A stretch of DNA of 64,000 nucleotides from Rubrivivax sp. (GTDB taxonomy: Bacteria > Pseudomonadota > Gammaproteobacteria > Burkholderiales > Burkholderiaceae_C), in the NCBI GenBank assembly GCA_019635285.1, contig JAHBZS010000014.1:36628-100627 (forward strand). Reading direction: 5' to 3'. The notes under the pieces are model-generated. The model had not been told where the DNA came from. It saw only the letters and a program-made list of their open reading frames with translations, and searched no databases. Of the stretch, positions 62,818 to 64,000 are shown in pieces; the first letter of the stretch is position 1, and every line of letters begins with the position of its first letter. The position numbers and the translations under genes are program-made.

Positions 62818-64000
62818 TCAGTTCGCCGCCGGGGCACGCCAGGCGCGCCACACGACGACCACGAACAACAGCCCGCCGACGATGGCCAGCAGACCGCCCA
62901 GACCCATCAGGCCCATGCCCATCACCTCGCCGGTGCTGCGCAGCACCTGGTCGGCGCCGGCCACCTTGCGCTGCACGCCGTAGCCGCCGGACCAGACCAG
63001 CCCGGCGATGTGCATCAGCTGCCCCAGCGCATACAGCAGCGGCTGCGCGACGGCCAGGCGCCCGCTCGGCGCACGGCCGCCCAGGCGCGGCAGCAGGTGG
63101 TAGACCAGCCCCATCAGCGCCAGCGTGACGCCGACGATGCAGCCGTGGTAGTGGGCGGGTATCTTGACGTTGCTGCCGGCGATGGTGAACCCTATCAGGC
63201 CGCCGAAGCAGAACAGGGCGATCGAGGACAGCAGTGCGGCACGCAGTGGGCGAGTTTCGTCGGCGAGCGGCGCGCCCGAGCGCAAGGCCAGCAGGGCGGC
63301 AAGCGCCACGGGCAGGATGGGCAGTCCGCCTCCCAGTCCCATCGCAAAGGTGAGCAGGTTGCGGTGCTCGACGGCATGCGCCGGCCACAGCAGGTAGGCG
63401 ACGGGTATCGCCACGGCGCACACCGTCGCCAGGAAGAAGCAGAGCAGGGCGATGCGCGGCGTCATCGGCACGCGTGCGCCGCAGGCGCTGGCCAGCCACA
63501 GCCAGGCGACCAGCATGAAGACGGCCCAGATGAACTGCAGGGCGTGGCCGCCGCCCCAGAAGAGGATCTCGTAATAGGCCTTGCCGCTGAGATCACCCGG
63601 CATGGTCAGCCAGGACCAGGCGAAGGCGAGGATGGCGACGACGGCCGGCAACAAGCCGAGCGAGAGGCCGCTGCGCAACGCTTCGGCGCCGTTGCGCGGC
63701 ATGGCCCAGGCGGGCGCGGCGACGAGGCTGCGCCCCACCAGAAGCACCGAGCCGGCGCCGAAGATCACCAGTCCCCAGAGAAAGACCGGGTCTTCGAGCA
63801 CAGGGATGTAATTGGCCATCACCGGTCCGCCTCGGCCGATGAAGGGCGACAGCGTCATGAGCAGGGTGCCCAGGCCGGAAATGACCAGCGCGGCGCGGTT
63901 CAAGCCGAGGGCGCGGGCATTGCCCGATAGCGTCCACAGGATACCGCCGAGGGAGACGAACCACACCAGCACGGACAGATCGACGTGCACCACCAGCGCG
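62818..64000 (-). CDS. Heme-copper oxidase subunit I-like membrane protein (5' end cut off by window)
   Basis: The frame is open to the window edge, giving at least 394 residues. About ten helices remain. Histidines occur in HVDLSVLVWFVSLGG, YYEILFWGGGHALQFIWAVFML, LLWPAHAVEHRNLL and PAHYHGCIVGVTLALMGLVYHLLPRLGG, the arrangement seen in cbb3/NorB-like subunit I proteins. The N-terminal heme ligands lie beyond the window. It ends 22 bases before the cytochrome b fusion gene on the same strand, so the two are probably partners. Confidence 0.7.
   Translation of the reverse strand, partial: ALVVHVDLSVLVWFVSLGGILWTLSGNARALGLNRAALVISGLGTLLMTLSPFIGRGGPVMANYIPVLEDPVFLWGLVIFGAGSVLLVGRSLVAAPAWAMPRNGAEALRSGLSLGLLPAVVAILAFAWSWLTMPGDLSGKAYYEILFWGGGHALQFIWAVFMLVAWLWLASACGARVPMTPRIALLCFFLATVCAVAIPVAYLLWPAHAVEHRNLLTFAMGLGGGLPILPVALAALLALRSGAPLADETRPLRAALLSSIALFCFGGLIGFTIAGSNVKIPAHYHGCIVGVTLALMGLVYHLLPRLGGRAPSGRLAVAQPLLYALGQLMHIAGLVWSGGYGVQRKVAGADQVLRSTGEVMGMGLMGLGGLLAIVGGLLFVVVVWRAWRAPAAN

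Noticed and set aside
62795-62837. A longer start for the cytochrome b fusion protein
   Set aside because: The upstream GTG would overlap the oxidase-like gene by 20 bases. The ATG at 62795 directly precedes the conserved part, though the ribosome site is weak for both.

Overview
The window is high-GC DNA that looks like a betaproteobacterium, most likely Burkholderiales (Rubrivivax/Leptothrix-like) or Rhodocyclales. Three things point there: a PEP-CTERM/PrsK-PrsR-PrsT system, a Thauera-type ATP-dependent benzoyl-CoA reductase operon, and a REP-like palindrome of a kind I associate with Burkholderiales. The organism should be a facultative anaerobe that degrades aromatic acids without oxygen. 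All identifications were made by reading motifs, lengths and gene order; no database search was run.

Bases 1-3.8 kb hold a truncated vanillyl-alcohol-oxidase-type flavoprotein, a thioester-reductase-like SDR and an AMP-forming acyl ligase. Bases 3.9-12.1 kb (minus strand) carry the PEP-CTERM regulatory locus: a PEP-CTERM protein with its own sigma-54 promoter, a FeeM-like N-acyl amino acid synthase, and PrsT, PrsR and PrsK. Bases 12.3-15.2 kb (minus) encode a nucleotidyltransferase, an HprK-like kinase, a PqqD-like protein and a small exported protein, followed by a PEP-CTERM-type polyprenyl sugar transferase (15.3-16.7 kb). Bases 17-21.7 kb are housekeeping: a PP0621-like protein, a CcsA-like protein, Ffh, a DUF2726 protein, FtsY and tRNA-Met(CAT), then a YihY/BrkB remnant.

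From about 22 kb to the end is an anaerobic aromatic supercluster. It starts with a GNAT-Rrf2 pair resembling BadL-BadM of Rhodopseudomonas palustris. Divergent from it runs one long operon: LIV-type ABC transporter, FlK-like thioesterase, phenylacetyl-CoA:acceptor oxidoreductase (padBCD), phenylacetate-CoA ligase, 4-hydroxybenzoyl-CoA reductase (hcrCAB), an unusual zinc-ribbon/rubrerythrin/CoA-ligase fusion, a DUF2249 protein and a polytopic membrane protein. A hemerythrin / double-GNAT / DUF59 / NnrS-like unit follows. On the minus strand had-oah-dch-bcrCBAD-fdx reduces and opens the ring of benzoyl-CoA. On the plus strand korAB (2-oxoacid:ferredoxin oxidoreductase, supplying reduced ferredoxin), a rubrerythrin, a RidA protein and phenylglyoxylate oxidoreductase subunits form one operon. 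The window ends in a cytochrome b-ferredoxin-flavoprotein fusion and a cut-off oxidase-subunit-I-like gene.

The genes fit one scheme: phenylacetate and 4-hydroxybenzoate are imported, activated to CoA thioesters and converted to benzoyl-CoA. Benzoyl-CoA is dearomatised with ferredoxin electrons and ATP, then hydrated, oxidised and hydrolysed. Three promoters in this region share an FNR-type box about 41 bp upstream of the predicted start and a common 12-bp dyad, which suggests one anaerobic/aromatic regulon. The dyad-binding protein may be the Rrf2 protein encoded beside it.
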